A stretch of DNA of 31,294 bases from Parvibacillus sp035426385 (GTDB taxonomy: Bacteria > Bacteroidota > Bacteroidia > Chitinophagales > Saprospiraceae). The position numbers were made by a program, and so were the translations under genes. Below are positions 8,136 through 14,657 of this stretch, one piece after another. The notes beneath the pieces are model-generated. The model searched no databases. It worked only from the letters and a program-made list of their open reading frames with translations, and was not told the DNA's origin. Where the stretch lies: positions 1 through 31,294 of the forward strand of contig DAOLZQ010000035.1 in the NCBI GenBank assembly GCA_035426385.1. The letters are read 5' to 3'. Every line of letters begins with the position of its first letter. The stretch's first letter is position 1.

Positions 8136-9185
8136 ATGAAGATGTTAAGCATCGTTTTAGCCTTTTTAGCAATGCAATGCAGTAATAAACAGCAAGTACA
8201 GGAAAATAATACAAGTTTAAAACAACACATGGAAATAGAAAAAGCAAATTTAGACAGCGTTGTCCTCGCAGGTGGATGCTTTTGGTGCACGGAGGCAGTT
8301 TATGTTGATCTGATAGGTGTAGAAAAGATAGAATCAGGCTATGCAAATGGTGATATACCGAATCCTACTTACGAGCAGGTCTGTACGGGAAAAAGCGGCT
8401 ATGCCGAAGCGATAAAAATATATTTTGATCGGACGGTTATAACGTTGCCGGAAATATTAGAAGTGTTTTGGACCGTGCATGATCCTACTACACTGAATCG
8501 TCAGGGCAATGACAGTGGGCCACAATACCGTAGTGGTATATATTTTCAGAATGCAGAGCAGGAGAAAGTGGCACGTCAATCTATGGAGACTGTGGCAAAA
8601 GAAATCTGGGGCGACAAAATCACAACAGAAATCAAGCCACTGACTAATTTTTATCCTGCAGAGGATTATCACAAAAATTACTATGCACGCAATCCCAATC
8701 AAATGTATTGCCAATTGGTCATTAGTCCAAAAGTGGCTAAGTTCAGAAGTAAGTTTGCAGATAAATTAAAATCAAACCAAAAAGAGAAACCCGATCAAAC
8801 TATGAACTATAATAAACTGACACCCGAAGAGGAAAGAGTAATTGTATATAAAGGAACAGAGCGACCCGGTACTGGTGAATACTATCAATTCAAAGGCAAT
8901 GGAGTGTATGTCTGCAGGAGATGTAATGCACCTTTATACGATAGTAAGGATAAATTCGAAAGTGAGTGTGGCTGGCCTAGTTTCGATGACGAAATACCTG
9001 GTGCTGTGAAGCGTGTTCCTGATGCCGATGGCAGTCGTACAGAGATAGTATGTGCCAACTGTGGTGGTCATCTCGGCCATGTTTTTGAAGGGGAACAACT
9101 GACTAATAAAGATACCCGTCACTGTGTGAATAGTGTCTCCATCAAGTTTCTTTCTCGTGCTGAGGCAGATAAATTAGTTAAATAG
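8136..9185 (+). CDS. msrAB: Bifunctional peptide methionine sulfoxide reductase MsrA-MsrB, lipoprotein
   Basis: Repairs oxidised methionine in proteins: MsrA reduces the S- and MsrB the R-sulfoxide. Residues 1-15 form a short lipoprotein signal (LAMQC, lipidated Cys15), so the enzyme should sit in the cell envelope. MsrA spans about 41-205 with the catalytic motif GGCFWC (Cys48) and a likely resolving Cys192. MsrB spans about 226-345 with two zinc pairs, C260-x2-C263 and C306-x2-C309, the GWPSF motif, and catalytic Cys330 in RHCVNS. All catalytic and zinc residues are intact. The gene is divergent from the FabZ-like gene (80 bases apart) and converges on the double-PDZ gene with 11 bases between stops. 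Electron supply to the envelope is not evident from neighbours. Confidence 0.95.
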   Translation: MKMLSIVLAFLAMQCSNKQQVQENNTSLKQHMEIEKANLDSVVLAGGCFWCTEAVYVDLIGVEKIESGYANGDIPNPTYEQVCTGKSGYAEAIKIYFDRTVITLPEILEVFWTVHDPTTLNRQGNDSGPQYRSGIYFQNAEQEKVARQSMETVAKEIWGDKITTEIKPLTNFYPAEDYHKNYYARNPNQMYCQLVISPKVAKFRSKFADKLKSNQKEKPDQTMNYNKLTPEEERVIVYKGTERPGTGEYYQFKGNGVYVCRRCNAPLYDSKDKFESECGWPSFDDEIPGAVKRVPDADGSRTEIVCANCGGHLGHVFEGEQLTNKDTRHCVNSVSIKFLSRAEADKLVK

Positions 9186-9196
9186 GGCTACTCAGA

Positions 9197-9979
9197 TTAC
9201 TCAATGGTCTTGATCTTAGTAAGGTACTGTGTGCCTTTACGGAGAAATTCTATGTCAAGTGGCTTAAATTTAGAAAAGGGGAGTGAAGTAACATCAATTA
9301 GGTGATTTATTTTCTTACCATTTATCTTTTTAATTATGTCTCCTGGTTTCAGCCCTGCTAAGTCAGCAGGCAAGTTGGGTTCAATGGCGGTTACTTTCAT
9401 GCCTTGTGTTTCGATCATTTCAACTAACGTAATCCCTATTTTTTCCTTACCGGTCTCCTTTTTAACTAAAGGAACACGTTCATTTAGAGGCGCTAATATA
9501 TTCACACGATCCTCCTTACTGGAAAGATAAAAACGGGTAACATAGGCCTTATTCCGCCGAAGTATAACAAGTTCAATCAGATCACCCGGAGTTTTACTGT
9601 TGATAATGTGTTCCATGTCGTCCAGAACCGCCACATTATCACCGTCTATAGAGATAATGACGTCATTTCGCCTCAACCCTGCTCCAAAGGCGGGGCCAGG
9701 GGAAATATTCTTTATAAATACGCCATTCTTTGAATTTTCCATTTTGGCTCCGAAGTAGGATGCTTCTGACATTCCCTGATCTTCTCTCACCATAGACACC
9801 TGCATGTTGAGATCTGCAGGATGCTGTCCGTTGATGAGGACTTCATTACTATCTATAGTAATATTCAGGTGTTCTAGCGAATTGCCCTCCACCTGAACTT
9901 TTAACTTTTGTTGAGCGATGAGACCCACATTGAATAGAATAAACCCAAGCGTTGATAAGAAAATTAAGGTCTTGTTCAT
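9197..9979 (-). CDS. Secreted protein with two PDZ domains and no protease domain
   Basis: Has an N-terminal signal peptide (hydrophobic 4-21, cleavage probably near IAQQ, residue 22-24), so it is exported. Two PDZ domains follow: PDZ1 about 75-152 (GVFIKNISPGPAFGAGLRRN, then DVIISIDG), PDZ2 about 179-258 (MKVTAIEPNLPADLAGLKPG, then DIIKKING). They resemble the paired PDZ domains of DegP/HtrA, but no trypsin-like catalytic domain is present; residues 25-70 are a short unassigned domain. It probably binds C-terminal tails of envelope proteins as an adaptor or chaperone, which is inference. It is transcribed alone, with a candidate -7 element upstream. At 260 residues with intact ends it does not look like a truncated protease. 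Confidence 0.8.
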   Translation of the reverse strand: MNKTLIFLSTLGFILFNVGLIAQQKLKVQVEGNSLEHLNITIDSNEVLINGQHPADLNMQVSMVREDQGMSEASYFGAKMENSKNGVFIKNISPGPAFGAGLRRNDVIISIDGDNVAVLDDMEHIINSKTPGDLIELVILRRNKAYVTRFYLSSKEDRVNILAPLNERVPLVKKETGKEKIGITLVEMIETQGMKVTAIEPNLPADLAGLKPGDIIKKINGKKINHLIDVTSLPFSKFKPLDIEFLRKGTQYLTKIKTIE

Positions 9980-10252
9980 AATGAGATGATTTAAATGGTT
10001 AAAGAATTAACGATCTAAAATAACAAAATTATTTTAAAATCATTTATATAATGAAGGTTTCATTTTTTGAAGGGCAAGAGGTTGAGCGATTGTATTTTTT
10101 ATAGCATTTCTCAAGTATCATTTTTTTTCGTTTTGCAAATAGCTGATAAACAGTCAGTTCTAGATTTAAATTAAAAATATGCAAAAAAATTATATATATA
10201 AAAAAATAAAATATATTTTTACGCAATCATACATATGATGTCTAACTAACAT
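9980..10252. other. AT-rich divergent spacer between the PDZ gene and mlaE
   Basis: 273 bases, very AT-rich, carrying the promoters of both flanking genes. On the minus side there is a TAATTTTG -7 element (10024-10031). On the plus side I see no clear -7 element. CATATGAT occurs twice (10232-10239 and 10250-10257), the second copy covering the mlaE start codon. A 60-codon minus-strand frame here is low-complexity and not convincing as a gene. Confidence 0.6.
10024..10031 (-). promoter_or_regulatory. Candidate -7 element TAATTTTG for the double-PDZ gene
   Basis: The minus strand reads TAATTTTG, a full match to TAnnTTTG, about 44 bases before the ATG at 9979. No clear TTTG -33 box is seen, so support is partial. 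Confidence 0.35.
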
Positions 10253-10999
10253 ATGATTAAAAAGCTCTTCTTTCATTTAGGTCGTTACCTTGAGATGTTG
10301 TGGCAAGGGTTTGCTATACCGGAGCGTACAAATATGTATTGGAAGGAGACAGTACGCCAGATGCATGATATCGGTATAGGATCTTTACTCATTGTGGCAT
10401 TGATCAGTTTATTTATCGGTGCCGTAACAGCGCTCCAATTTGCTTATCAATTAGATGGTACTCTTGTGCCCCGCTATTACATAGGGTACATAGTTCGGGA
10501 TATTACTATAATCGAAATGGCTCCGACCATAACTGCCTTGGTATTGGCAGGTAAGGTGGGCTCTAATATGGCTTCGGAGATCGGAGGTATGCGACAGAAG
10601 GAGCATTTGGATGCTATGGATATCATGGGCGTGAATACGCCGGGTTATATAGTGATGCCCAAAATTCTTGGCGCTCTCGTGGCTATCCCATTATTGGTCA
10701 TCATAGGTGCTATGATCAGTATTCTGGGCGGTTATCTCGCTAGTGTTCCTACCGGTCTTATATCTAATGAAGATTATCTTAGAGGACTGAGATCATTCTT
10801 TGTACCATTCAATGTCACACTGATGTTGATTAAAGCATTCGTTTTTTCATTTCTGCTCACCAGTGTCTCCTGCTATCAGGGCTTCTATGTAGAGGGCGGT
10901 AGTATTGAGCTGGGAAAGGCCAGTACAGATGCGGTTGTAATAAGCGATATTATGATCTTAATAGCAGATTATGTCATTGCATTAATCTTTACGGTATGA
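10253..10999 (+). CDS. mlaE: MlaE-family lipid ABC transporter permease
   Basis: Inner-membrane permease that moves phospholipids between inner membrane and periplasmic carriers, as in the Mla system. 248 residues, mostly hydrophobic. Family landmarks are VALISLFIGAVTALQ, then IEMAPTITALVLAGKVGSN and ASEIGGMRQKEHLDAMDIMG (the conserved coupling region), then helices to the C-terminus. It overlaps the ATPase gene by ATGA (10996-10999), so the two are translationally coupled. Two ATGs just upstream (10235 and 10238) run into TAA after a few codons, so the start at 10253 is the workable one. No MCE protein gene (mlaD) follows within the window. Confidence 0.93.
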   Translation: MIKKLFFHLGRYLEMLWQGFAIPERTNMYWKETVRQMHDIGIGSLLIVALISLFIGAVTALQFAYQLDGTLVPRYYIGYIVRDITIIEMAPTITALVLAGKVGSNMASEIGGMRQKEHLDAMDIMGVNTPGYIVMPKILGALVAIPLLVIIGAMISILGGYLASVPTGLISNEDYLRGLRSFFVPFNVTLMLIKAFVFSFLLTSVSCYQGFYVEGGSIELGKASTDAVVISDIMILIADYVIALIFTV

Positions 11000-11763
11000 T
11001 CCGGATCGAAGGCATTAATAAATCATTTGACGGTGTCGACATTCTGAAAGGAATTTCAACCACTTTTGAAACCGGTAAATGTAATTTGATCATCGGGCGC
11101 AGTGGCGCGGGTAAGACAGTACTCCTCAAGATATTGGTGGGGCTACTGAAGCCCAGTTCAGGTACTGTATTCTATGATAAAACCGATTTCCTTAATCTGA
11201 GTAAGAAAGAACTTCGTCAACTTCGGATGCAGATGGGTATGTTGTTCCAGGGATCAGCCCTCTTTGATTCAATGAAAGTGGAAGAAAATATCCGGTTCCC
11301 ACTGGATATGTTTAGTAATATGACGCGAAAGGAAAAAAATCACCGTGTAAATGAGTGTCTCGAAAGAGTAAGCTTGACAGGAGAAAATCTAAAATACCCA
11401 TCTGAAGTGAGCGGCGGTATGCAGAAGAGAGTAGGGATAGCCAGAGCAATCGTGTTTAAGCCAAAGTATCTGTTTTGTGATGAACCTAACTCAGGATTGG
11501 ATCCCAAGACTTCCATCGTCATCGATGAACTAATAGACTCAATAACGGAAGAATACAACATCACTACTGTAGTGAATACACATGATATGAATTCTGTGAT
11601 GCAGATAGGTGATAATATTAATTTGCTAGCTGACGGAACGTTGGTTTGGAAAGGAACAAAAGAAGAAGTATTGGAAAGTGAGAACGAAATGCTGCAATCC
11701 TTTGTGTTTGCCTCTCCTTTCCTGCAAAGACTTAAGGCTAGAGCGGAGAGGGCTCACCCATAA
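10996..11763 (+). CDS. mlaF: MlaF-family lipid transport ATP-binding protein
   Basis: Cytoplasmic ATPase powering the MlaE permease. Motifs are complete: Walker A GRSGAGKT (34-41), ABC signature SGGMQ (139-143) in a form typical of MlaF rather than the common SGGQQ, Walker B YLFCDEP (158-164) followed by NSGLDP, and switch His196 in NTHDM. Length 255 is usual. It is the second and last gene of a two-gene operon. The spacer that follows has no plus-oriented terminator that I can see; the strong hairpin at 11837-11867 has its T-run on the minus strand, though the hairpin might still slow plus-strand transcripts. Confidence 0.93.
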   Translation: MIRIEGINKSFDGVDILKGISTTFETGKCNLIIGRSGAGKTVLLKILVGLLKPSSGTVFYDKTDFLNLSKKELRQLRMQMGMLFQGSALFDSMKVEENIRFPLDMFSNMTRKEKNHRVNECLERVSLTGENLKYPSEVSGGMQKRVGIARAIVFKPKYLFCDEPNSGLDPKTSIVIDELIDSITEEYNITTVVNTHDMNSVMQIGDNINLLADGTLVWKGTKEEVLESENEMLQSFVFASPFLQRLKARAERAHP

Positions 11764-11828
11764 AAATTGGGTAAAAGAGTGTAGAAGAGAAAATTGAATG
11801 ATCAGTTATTTGAACCTGAGATACCCAC

Positions 11829-11867
11829 AAAAAAAAGACCCGGTCTCCGCCTTTGCGGCACCGGGTC
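11829..11867 (-). terminator. Strong rho-independent terminator, minus strand
   Basis: On the minus strand GACCCGGT pairs with ACCGGGTC (8 perfect pairs, 11837-11844 with 11860-11867), an inner stem CCGC/GCGG encloses a four-base loop, and eight T follow (11829-11836). It is much more GC-rich than its surroundings. It could end readthrough from the Nudix operon about 390 bases upstream, or the small transcript proposed at 11829-12035. Confidence 0.8.
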
Positions 11868-11881
11868 AGAAGACTAAGGTC

Positions 11882-11920
11882 TCAAAATAAGAAAACTACT
11901 TCTTTGTACCATTGGTACAT
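11882..11920 (-). CDS. 12-codon ORF upstream of a terminator, possible leader peptide
   Basis: The minus strand encodes MYQWYKEVVFLF then TGA. Five of twelve residues are aromatic (two Tyr, one Trp, two Phe). Its first codons lie in an inverted repeat TGTACC-AAT-GGTACA (11905-11919), so folding could hide the start. The stop is 15 bases before the terminator stem. An ORF of this length arises easily by chance; only its position next to the hairpins suggests function. No Shine-Dalgarno is seen. Confidence 0.2.
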   Translation of the reverse strand: MYQWYKEVVFLF

Positions 11921-12041
11921 ATCTTGATATATATTTATTTCTAATATATATATAATTCTAATATAATATAACTGATTTTAAAAACGATTTGTTTCACAAA
12001 TTCGGTTTTTATCGACCCTTTGGCGATCTGTACACCTAATG

Positions 12042-12049
12042 CAAATATA
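12042..12049 (-). promoter_or_regulatory. Candidate -7 element TATATTTG with adjacent dyad
   Basis: The minus strand has a full TAnnTTTG match. Eleven bases upstream of it lies a perfect dyad TATAAGT-TG-ACTTATA (12061-12076), which would cover the -33 region and could be a repressor site. No TTTG -33 box is present. Confidence 0.3.
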
Positions 12050-12171
12050 ATGCCAAGATGTATAAGTTGACTTATAATATTTATTTTAAATATGAAATAA
12101 TTCAAATAAATTCAATTAATGTTAGATAAAATTAAACATTGTATTAAGAATACAGATATTTATTTAATATA

Positions 12172-12188
12172 ATTACAATAATTGTAAT
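12172..12188. promoter_or_regulatory. 17-bp perfect palindrome resembling a Fur-family 7-1-7 box
   Basis: ATTACAAT-A-ATTGTAAT is perfectly symmetric. Its inner 15 bases, TTACAAT-A-ATTGTAA, share the 7-1-7 spacing and the AAT-N-ATT core of Fur, PerR and Zur boxes. The surrounding DNA is extremely AT-rich, so chance is a real alternative. It lies downstream of the Nudix gene stop, not in front of a recognised gene. Confidence 0.25.
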
Positions 12189-12259
12189 AAATTATTATCT
12201 CAAATAAAAGTAAGAATTTTTTAAATCAGCTCATTATAGCGTTGTATCAATGGAAAAAA

Positions 12260-12907
12260 TTATTTAGATTTCTCGTTGGCGACGTCGATGAGCCACTGGG
12301 TGAGTTCCGCCAAAATCATAGCTGTGGCTCCCCAAAGTGGGATTCCGGGAACCACATCATAGTAGGGGATACGAATTGTCACCTGATCCATTTCGCGAGT
12401 TATATCGGTCCATGACAATAGTGTTTCATTCAAGAGTTTTTGTAATGGCACGAAATAATGACCTACTGCCTCCTCCTTAGATAGTGTAATGGATGGTGGC
12501 TCCTCTACCCATGCGAGGAAGGGAGTAATCAGATAACCGCTTATAGGAATATAGAGGGGCGACAAGCTACCTATTTTTACCAAACTTAAGGGATCAATAC
12601 CGGTCTCTTCTTGGGCTTCTCTCATTGCAGTTTGCCACAAATCGTGATCTTCTTGTTCTTTTCTGCCGCCGGGAAAACAAAGTTGACCACTATGAGGATC
12701 TCCCTTATGAGATGATCGTTGGATTAATAATGTTTGTAATTCTTCACCTTGTTGGCTGAGTAGTACGAGTACCGACGATGGTTTAGCATCATCAGGTATT
12801 TGCGAAGCAGGAAATCGACCCGGAGGTGCGAGCTTTTGCCAAGCTGCTTCTCCTGGAAGTAGGTGTAGGTATTGTTGTAGTGCTTTAAGGTCCGGTTTGC
12901 CAAACAT
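12260..12907 (-). CDS. Nudix hydrolase, CoA pyrophosphatase-like (NudL/CoAse family)
   Basis: Probably cleaves coenzyme A or its derivatives into phosphopantetheine and 3',5'-ADP, cytoplasmic. The CoA-family (NuCoA) motif is seen as LLIQRSSHKGDPHSGQLCF, leading into FPGG, and the Nudix box follows as REAQEETG with the metal-binding Glu residues intact. The wider spacing between GG and RE fits the CoA subgroup rather than MutT. Length 215 is typical. It is the last gene of the minus-strand operon that starts at 17255, 14 bases after hemD. Substrate preference is inferred from the motif only. Confidence 0.85.
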   Translation of the reverse strand: MFGKPDLKALQQYLHLLPGEAAWQKLAPPGRFPASQIPDDAKPSSVLVLLSQQGEELQTLLIQRSSHKGDPHSGQLCFPGGRKEQEDHDLWQTAMREAQEETGIDPLSLVKIGSLSPLYIPISGYLITPFLAWVEEPPSITLSKEEAVGHYFVPLQKLLNETLLSWTDITREMDQVTIRIPYYDVVPGIPLWGATAMILAELTQWLIDVANEKSK

Positions 12908-12921
12908 TTGGCAGTAAGATT

Positions 12922-13710
12922 TTATTTATTACTCTCTTGCAAATATTGGGATATTGCACCCGGCATAGAAGGAGCATCGGGCTGAGGCGCTATCACGTCC
13001 ACACGTAGGTCAAATCCTTCGACTGCTTTGCATGTTGTAGGTCCATAGGCTGCTATGCGAGTCTCACCCTGGATAAACTCTGGAAAATTATCAAAGAGAC
13101 TTTGCACTCCTTGGGGGCTAAAGAAAGCCAGCATATCGTATTTGATATCTGCAAGATCTGAAAGATCACTGCTGATGGTGCGGTACATTTCAGCTTCCTG
13201 ATATTTTATTTTATTGTCATCCAGCCACTGAGTAATCACTTTATTGCCGAGATTAGAGCGTGGAACCAGGAAGGTTTCGTTTTTATATTTATTGAGGTAG
13301 CCATTCAAATCATGCATACTCTTTTCGCCAACAAATACTTTACGCTTGCGATACAGAATGAATTTTTGTAGATAATTAGCTACTGCTTCGGTGAGACAGA
13401 AATACTTGGTATCCGGTGATATTTTCAGTCGCATTTCTTCACTAAGACGAAAGAAATTTTCTATACCGAATTTGCTATTGAAGATGACAAACTTATATTC
13501 GTCAGGTCGAATTCTGTATTTTCTAAATTCTTTTTCAGGCACATCTTCAACATGAATGAAAGGTCTGAAGTCAACTTTTAGGCCATACTTGTTAGCTAGT
13601 TCAGTATAAGGAAAAAGGGCCTGGGTAGGTGGAACCGGTTGTGAAACTAATAGAGTATTTACTCTTTTTACTTTCGTATTGTTAGCTGATGCAACGGATT
13701 TGATTGACAT
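12922..13710 (-). CDS. hemD: Uroporphyrinogen-III synthase family protein (HemD)
   Basis: Cyclises hydroxymethylbilane to uroporphyrinogen III in heme and siroheme synthesis, cytoplasmic. The 262-residue sequence shows the divergent two-lobe HEM4 pattern: VNTLLVSQPVPP (strand 1), FVIFNSKFGIENFF (the I/V-F-T/N-S-x-x-G/A motif), YFCLTEAVANYL, then LVPRSNLGN, LAFFSPQGVQSLF (second S-P/S-x-G/A-V motif) and IAAYGPTTCKAV. HemD conserves few residues, so this arrangement is the main support. Next to a DUF4271 gene is a recurring Bacteroidota arrangement in my recollection. Other heme genes are not in the window. It sits 26 bases after the DUF4271 gene and 14 before the Nudix gene. Confidence 0.85.
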   Translation of the reverse strand: MSIKSVASANNTKVKRVNTLLVSQPVPPTQALFPYTELANKYGLKVDFRPFIHVEDVPEKEFRKYRIRPDEYKFVIFNSKFGIENFFRLSEEMRLKISPDTKYFCLTEAVANYLQKFILYRKRKVFVGEKSMHDLNGYLNKYKNETFLVPRSNLGNKVITQWLDDNKIKYQEAEMYRTISSDLSDLADIKYDMLAFFSPQGVQSLFDNFPEFIQGETRIAAYGPTTCKAVEGFDLRVDVIAPQPDAPSMPGAISQYLQESNK

Positions 13711-13736
13711 TCAATGAGTTAAAATTTAAAAAAATT

Positions 13737-14657
13737 TTATTTATTACCCAGAAAAAGCAAAATTATCTTGGCAATAATTAAAACAGGCGCTATTTCAATG
13801 GTGCAAAGGTAAATAATAAAATGGAATTTTTGGAATGTTATATAATTCCCGGCCATAAGCATCCCCCTTAATTGCCTGATAGCATACATTATGATGAAGA
13901 ACCCAAGACCTGAATATATGCATACCATTGCCACCTGAGAGGATGAAAAGGAGATGAGTCCATTGATAGGCAAGAGTGCAATCCCCAGTAAAATGTTAAA
14001 TGCCACTATCATGAAATTGTAATAACTGGTTTCTTTCTCCACCGGAAAAATGAGTCCTATAAGTCTAAGAATCAGGTGCTTGGTCAAATACATTATCGCA
14101 AATATTCCCACACATCCGCCATAGAGCAGAAGGTCGCTTTCCACGATGTGTACTTTATAGAACTTAAGAATCAAAAATAGGAACAAGCCAGCATTGAAAA
14201 AATAAAAGAGATACAGCAGGAAGTAAGAAAGTCCCTGGCTGCTGTGCTGAACTCTATACACCAGTTTTAAATAGGTGTCACTGATGATTGCTCTATAAAT
14301 GTTTACCAGGAGTCCTCTATTGAATGTAATCAATACTGTAAGAAATAGCAAAAGAATAATAAAAGCTACAAAGAGAAAATTTTGATTGTCAGAGAGGCTT
14401 GATGTGATTGGAATTGGTTTTTTGATGACCAATGTATTGTTTGGAATGTAGTTCTCAGGTACAGCAACGATCTCAAGTGGATTTGACTGATCTATATGCC
14501 TTTTTACGCTGTCATTGAGCGGGACATCAGCCTTTATCTCCTGCCGGACTTCGAACGGATTGCCTGACTGGGGGAAGATAGTTCCCGGTAAAAAGCTGAT
14601 CAGCAATACGAAGAAAATAAGGTGTGGTCTCAACCCGCCTGTTTTTTTGTAGCTCAA
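13737..14657 (-). CDS. DUF4271 family membrane protein
   Basis: Function unknown. It has a signal peptide (hydrophobic about 12-28, ending near FPQSG), an extracytoplasmic segment of about 65 residues, and then about six membrane helices from residue 92 to the C-terminus. Recognition as DUF4271 rests on this topology and on the position directly before hemD, as in other Bacteroidota. The start is TTG at 14657: it overlaps the upstream stop as TTGA (14654-14657) and no early in-frame ATG exists, so translation probably depends on coupling to the O-antigen ligase-like gene. Its conserved company with HemD suggests a link to tetrapyrrole or envelope metabolism, but that is only association. Confidence 0.75.
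   Translation of the reverse strand: MSYKKTGGLRPHLIFFVLLISFLPGTIFPQSGNPFEVRQEIKADVPLNDSVKRHIDQSNPLEIVAVPENYIPNNTLVIKKPIPITSSLSDNQNFLFVAFIILLLFLTVLITFNRGLLVNIYRAIISDTYLKLVYRVQHSSQGLSYFLLYLFYFFNAGLFLFLILKFYKVHIVESDLLLYGGCVGIFAIMYLTKHLILRLIGLIFPVEKETSYYNFMIVAFNILLGIALLPINGLISFSSSQVAMVCIYSGLGFFIIMYAIRQLRGMLMAGNYITFQKFHFIIYLCTIEIAPVLIIAKIILLFLGNK

Larger units (their letters stand above)
11829..12035 (-). ncRNA. Candidate small attenuator-like RNA with no downstream gene
   Basis: Inferred from signals only. A TAnnTTTG -7 element at 12042-12049 would start a minus-strand RNA near 12035, and a strong terminator ends it near 11829, giving about 200 nt. The RNA would contain a 12-codon ORF ending 2 bases before a small hairpin (AGAC/GTCT) and the terminator, the layout of a transcription attenuator. 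The next gene on this strand lies about 1.9 kb away and behind mlaEF, so nothing obvious is attenuated. It resembles no RNA family that I recognise. It may instead be the 3' end of a long Nudix operon message. Confidence 0.3.
11764..12259. other. 496-base AT-rich intergenic stretch with regulatory-looking structure
   Basis: No protein gene of normal size is visible. From left to right it holds a strong GC-rich hairpin with a minus-strand T-run (11829-11867), a 12-codon minus-strand ORF (11882-11920), a near-pure AT tract (about 11925-11980), a consensus minus -7 element (12042-12049), a 16-bp dyad (12061-12076) and a 17-bp dyad (12172-12188). It lies between the ends of the plus-strand mlaEF operon and the minus-strand Nudix operon, where only terminators would be expected. 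Confidence 0.7.

Noticed and set aside
8101..8346. 81-codon minus-strand frame over the start of msrAB
   Set aside because: It lies antisense to the lipoprotein signal and the GGCFWC catalytic motif of MsrA, which are clearly the coding frame.
10044..10226. 60-codon minus-strand frame in the spacer before mlaE
   Set aside because: It lies in extremely AT-rich DNA, its product is Ile/Phe/Lys-rich without a recognisable pattern, and it occupies the promoter region of both flanking genes.
10235..10249. Tiny upstream ORF (ATG ATG then stop within five codons) before mlaE
   Set aside because: Too short and too AT-rich to separate from chance; kept only as a reason why the mlaE start is at 10253.
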